Source: Kaistella antarctica
Lineage (GTDB): Bacteria; Bacteroidota; Bacteroidia; Flavobacteriales; Weeksellaceae
NCBI RefSeq assembly: GCF_900109615.1
Contig: NZ_FOIX01000002.1
Location: 310,001-374,000, forward strand
Length of the DNA: 64,000 nt
Reading direction: 5' to 3'
Below are positions 62,631-64,000 of this stretch, in pieces (position 1 is the stretch's first letter; each line of letters opens with the position of its first letter). The translations under genes were made by a program, and so were the position numbers. Below the pieces are notes generated by a model. The model did no database searches and was not told the origin of the DNA. It was given only the letters and a program-made list of their open reading frames with translations.

Positions 62631-62638
62631 CAAATATA
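62631..62638 (-). promoter_or_regulatory. -7 element 4 bp before the small-protein start
   Basis: On the minus strand this reads TATATTTG with CACC before the ATG, predicting a leaderless transcript. Confidence 0.55.
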
Positions 62639-62854
62639 AATTTAATTTAGAATAAATCAAAATAAGCTTTTCGTTTTTTGCTAATTGGTTAGGTTTTATT
62701 GTTTTACTTTAAAGGGTTCCTTCAAATCTAGGTCACTCTACACTCATCGAAGTGATCTATCATCATAATAAAATGAGAATTATCAATTGTGGTAATGCCT
62801 AAAAATTTGTATTTTTACGGACCTTTGTTTAGGAAATAAATCTAGTAAATATAT

Positions 62855-64000
62855 ATGAATACCACCCAATTTGTTAATCGGCACATTTCTATGAATGAAG
62901 CCGATACGCAAGCAATGTTAGAGAAAGTAGGCGTTGCAAGTATGGAAGAATTGATTGATCAAACTATTCCAGATTCTATTCGCTTAAAGCAGGAACTCGA
63001 CATTTCAGAACCACTTTCGGAGCAAGAAATGTTAGCGCATTCAAAAGATTTAGCGGCCAAAAATCTGATGTTCGATAACTATATCGGCTTCGGCTACCAC
63101 AACACTATTTTACCCAGCGTGATCCAACGAAATATTTTGGAAAATCCATCTTGGTACACGGCCTATACTCCTTACCAAGCAGAAATTGCTCAAGGAAGAT
63201 TAGAAGCACTTTTAAATTTCCAGACCGTTGTTTGCGATTTGACAGGTTTTAAATTAGCGAATGCCTCACTTTTGGATGAATCAACTGCGGCCGCGGAAGC
63301 GATGCACATGTTTTTCGAAAGCCGAACTAAACCTCAGAAAAAAGGAGATTCCAAAAAATTCTTCGTTTCAGATTTAGTATTTCCTCAAACAGTTGCTGTT
63401 TTGAAAACAAAAGCGGAAGGTTTAGGAATCGATATTATTATTGGCAATCACAAAACACATCAGTTCAACGATTCTTATTTTGGAGTTTTACTACAATATC
63501 CAGGAAAGAACGGAATCATTCTAGACTATTCTGAAAACATTCAATATTACAAAGAATTTGACTTACAAGTTGTTGTAGCCTGCGAACCACTGACTTTAGT
63601 AAAATTAAAATCCCCGGCAGATATGGGTGCAGATTGTGCCGTCGGAACCACGCAACGATTCGGTATTCCGATGGGTTATGGTGGTCCTCACGCAGCATTT
63701 TTCGCTTGTAAAGAAGAATACAAACGGGATCTTCCGGGTAGAATTATCGGCGTTTCTCAAGATGCTTACGGAAAGAGAGCCTTAAGAATGGCTCTTCAAA
63801 CCAGAGAGCAGCATATCAAAAGAGAAAAAGCAACTTCAAACATTTGTACCGCGCAAGTTCTTTTAGCGGTAATGGCTGGAATGTATGCCGTTTATCATGG
63901 ATCGAAAGGACTCAACTTTATCGCAGATCAAATTCATTTTAAAGCTATCGCTTTGCACGAGGGTTTGAAAACTTTGGGATACGACATTGTTGAAGAAGCA
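62855..64000 (+). CDS. gcvP: Glycine dehydrogenase (P protein), 5' part
   Basis: The first 382 codons, all open, of the glycine-cleavage P protein, which decarboxylates glycine with PLP and loads the aminomethyl group on GcvH. The N-terminus MNTTQFVNRHIS is typical. YIGFGYHNTILPSVIQRN, WYTAYTPYQAEIAQGR, LANASLLDESTAAAEAM and YGGPHAAFFACKE are family signatures. The gene is cut by the window end; the catalytic PLP lysine lies beyond it. The -7-like element TATTTTTA is at 62811-62818. Confidence 0.97.
   Translation, partial: MNTTQFVNRHISMNEADTQAMLEKVGVASMEELIDQTIPDSIRLKQELDISEPLSEQEMLAHSKDLAAKNLMFDNYIGFGYHNTILPSVIQRNILENPSWYTAYTPYQAEIAQGRLEALLNFQTVVCDLTGFKLANASLLDESTAAAEAMHMFFESRTKPQKKGDSKKFFVSDLVFPQTVAVLKTKAEGLGIDIIIGNHKTHQFNDSYFGVLLQYPGKNGIILDYSENIQYYKEFDLQVVVACEPLTLVKLKSPADMGADCAVGTTQRFGIPMGYGGPHAAFFACKEEYKRDLPGRIIGVSQDAYGKRALRMALQTREQHIKREKATSNICTAQVLLAVMAGMYAVYHGSKGLNFIADQIHFKAIALHEGLKTLGYDIVEEA

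Noticed and set aside
62627..62854. Possible RNA gene in the spacer between the small protein and gcvP
   Set aside because: No cloverleaf, GC-rich stem or terminator is visible; the spacer is AT-rich and seems to hold only promoters.

Overview
This is chromosomal DNA of an AT-rich member of the Bacteroidota, most likely a flavobacterium of the Chryseobacterium/Kaistella group (inferred from gene content; no rRNA gene is present to confirm it). The evidence is a T9SS-type C-terminal sorting domain on a secreted subtilisin, TonB receptors with carboxypeptidase-regulatory N-terminal domains, an S46 dipeptidyl-peptidase, promoters of the Bacteroidota TAnnTTTG type, and weak use of Shine-Dalgarno sites. 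No tRNA, rRNA, CRISPR array, prophage or classical insertion sequence was found. The only mobile-type genes are two REP-associated tyrosine transposases (RAYTs), each next to its own family of palindromic repeats.

Layout. 1-0.7 kb: a RAYT gene with two GTAG-headed REP hairpins. 0.7-4.6 kb: an S46 dipeptidyl-peptidase of the DPP11 type, a small Cys-containing membrane protein, and an esterase with a glucan-binding-like N-terminus. 4.9-8.4 kb: glgB and glgA (glycogen synthesis), with an unusual Lys-rich tail on GlgB. 8.4-15.5 kb: an L,D-transpeptidase, a membrane protein overlapping an aspartyl protease-PDZ gene, ppc, and a T9SS subtilisin. 15.9-18.8 kb: a sugar aminotransferase and galE, with the second RAYT inserted between them. 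18.8-24.1 kb: a TonB-type receptor, mltG, dapF and pnuC.

24.1-34.2 kb is the most interesting part. A Crp/Fnr-family regulator lies beside a rhodanese, a tandem pair of DoxX-like proteins and a five-gene RND efflux operon (tolC-like, adaptor, pump, PII-like protein, DUF2892/YgaP-TM protein). A DUF3365 cytochrome-like lipoprotein lies about 8 kb away. Three promoters here (tolC operon, rhodanese, DUF3365) carry an inverted repeat GTnAC-N4-GTnAC whose centre is exactly 33 bp from the centre of the -7 element. This points to one redox- or sulfur-linked regulon. The rhodanese and DUF2892 halves of the E. coli protein YgaP are separate genes here.

34.4-47.6 kb is mixed housekeeping: an amino-acid permease, hemN, a metallophosphoesterase, a VIT-type metal transporter, chrA, a 5'-nucleotidase lipoprotein, an orphan hydrolase plus unknown-gene pair, and an OFA-type MFS transporter. 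47.8-64 kb holds rlmF, an amine oxidase, a DUF2383 stress protein, membrane and barrel proteins (one with an apparent frameshift in a T7 run), a pentapeptide protein, a META lipoprotein, a TonB receptor-thioredoxin operon under a perfect 16-bp palindrome, tpx, a run of SRPBCC/VOC/DoxX genes, a membrane-anchored J-protein, a previously unlisted 50-residue Cys/Lys-rich protein, and the 5' part of gcvP, which runs off the window end.
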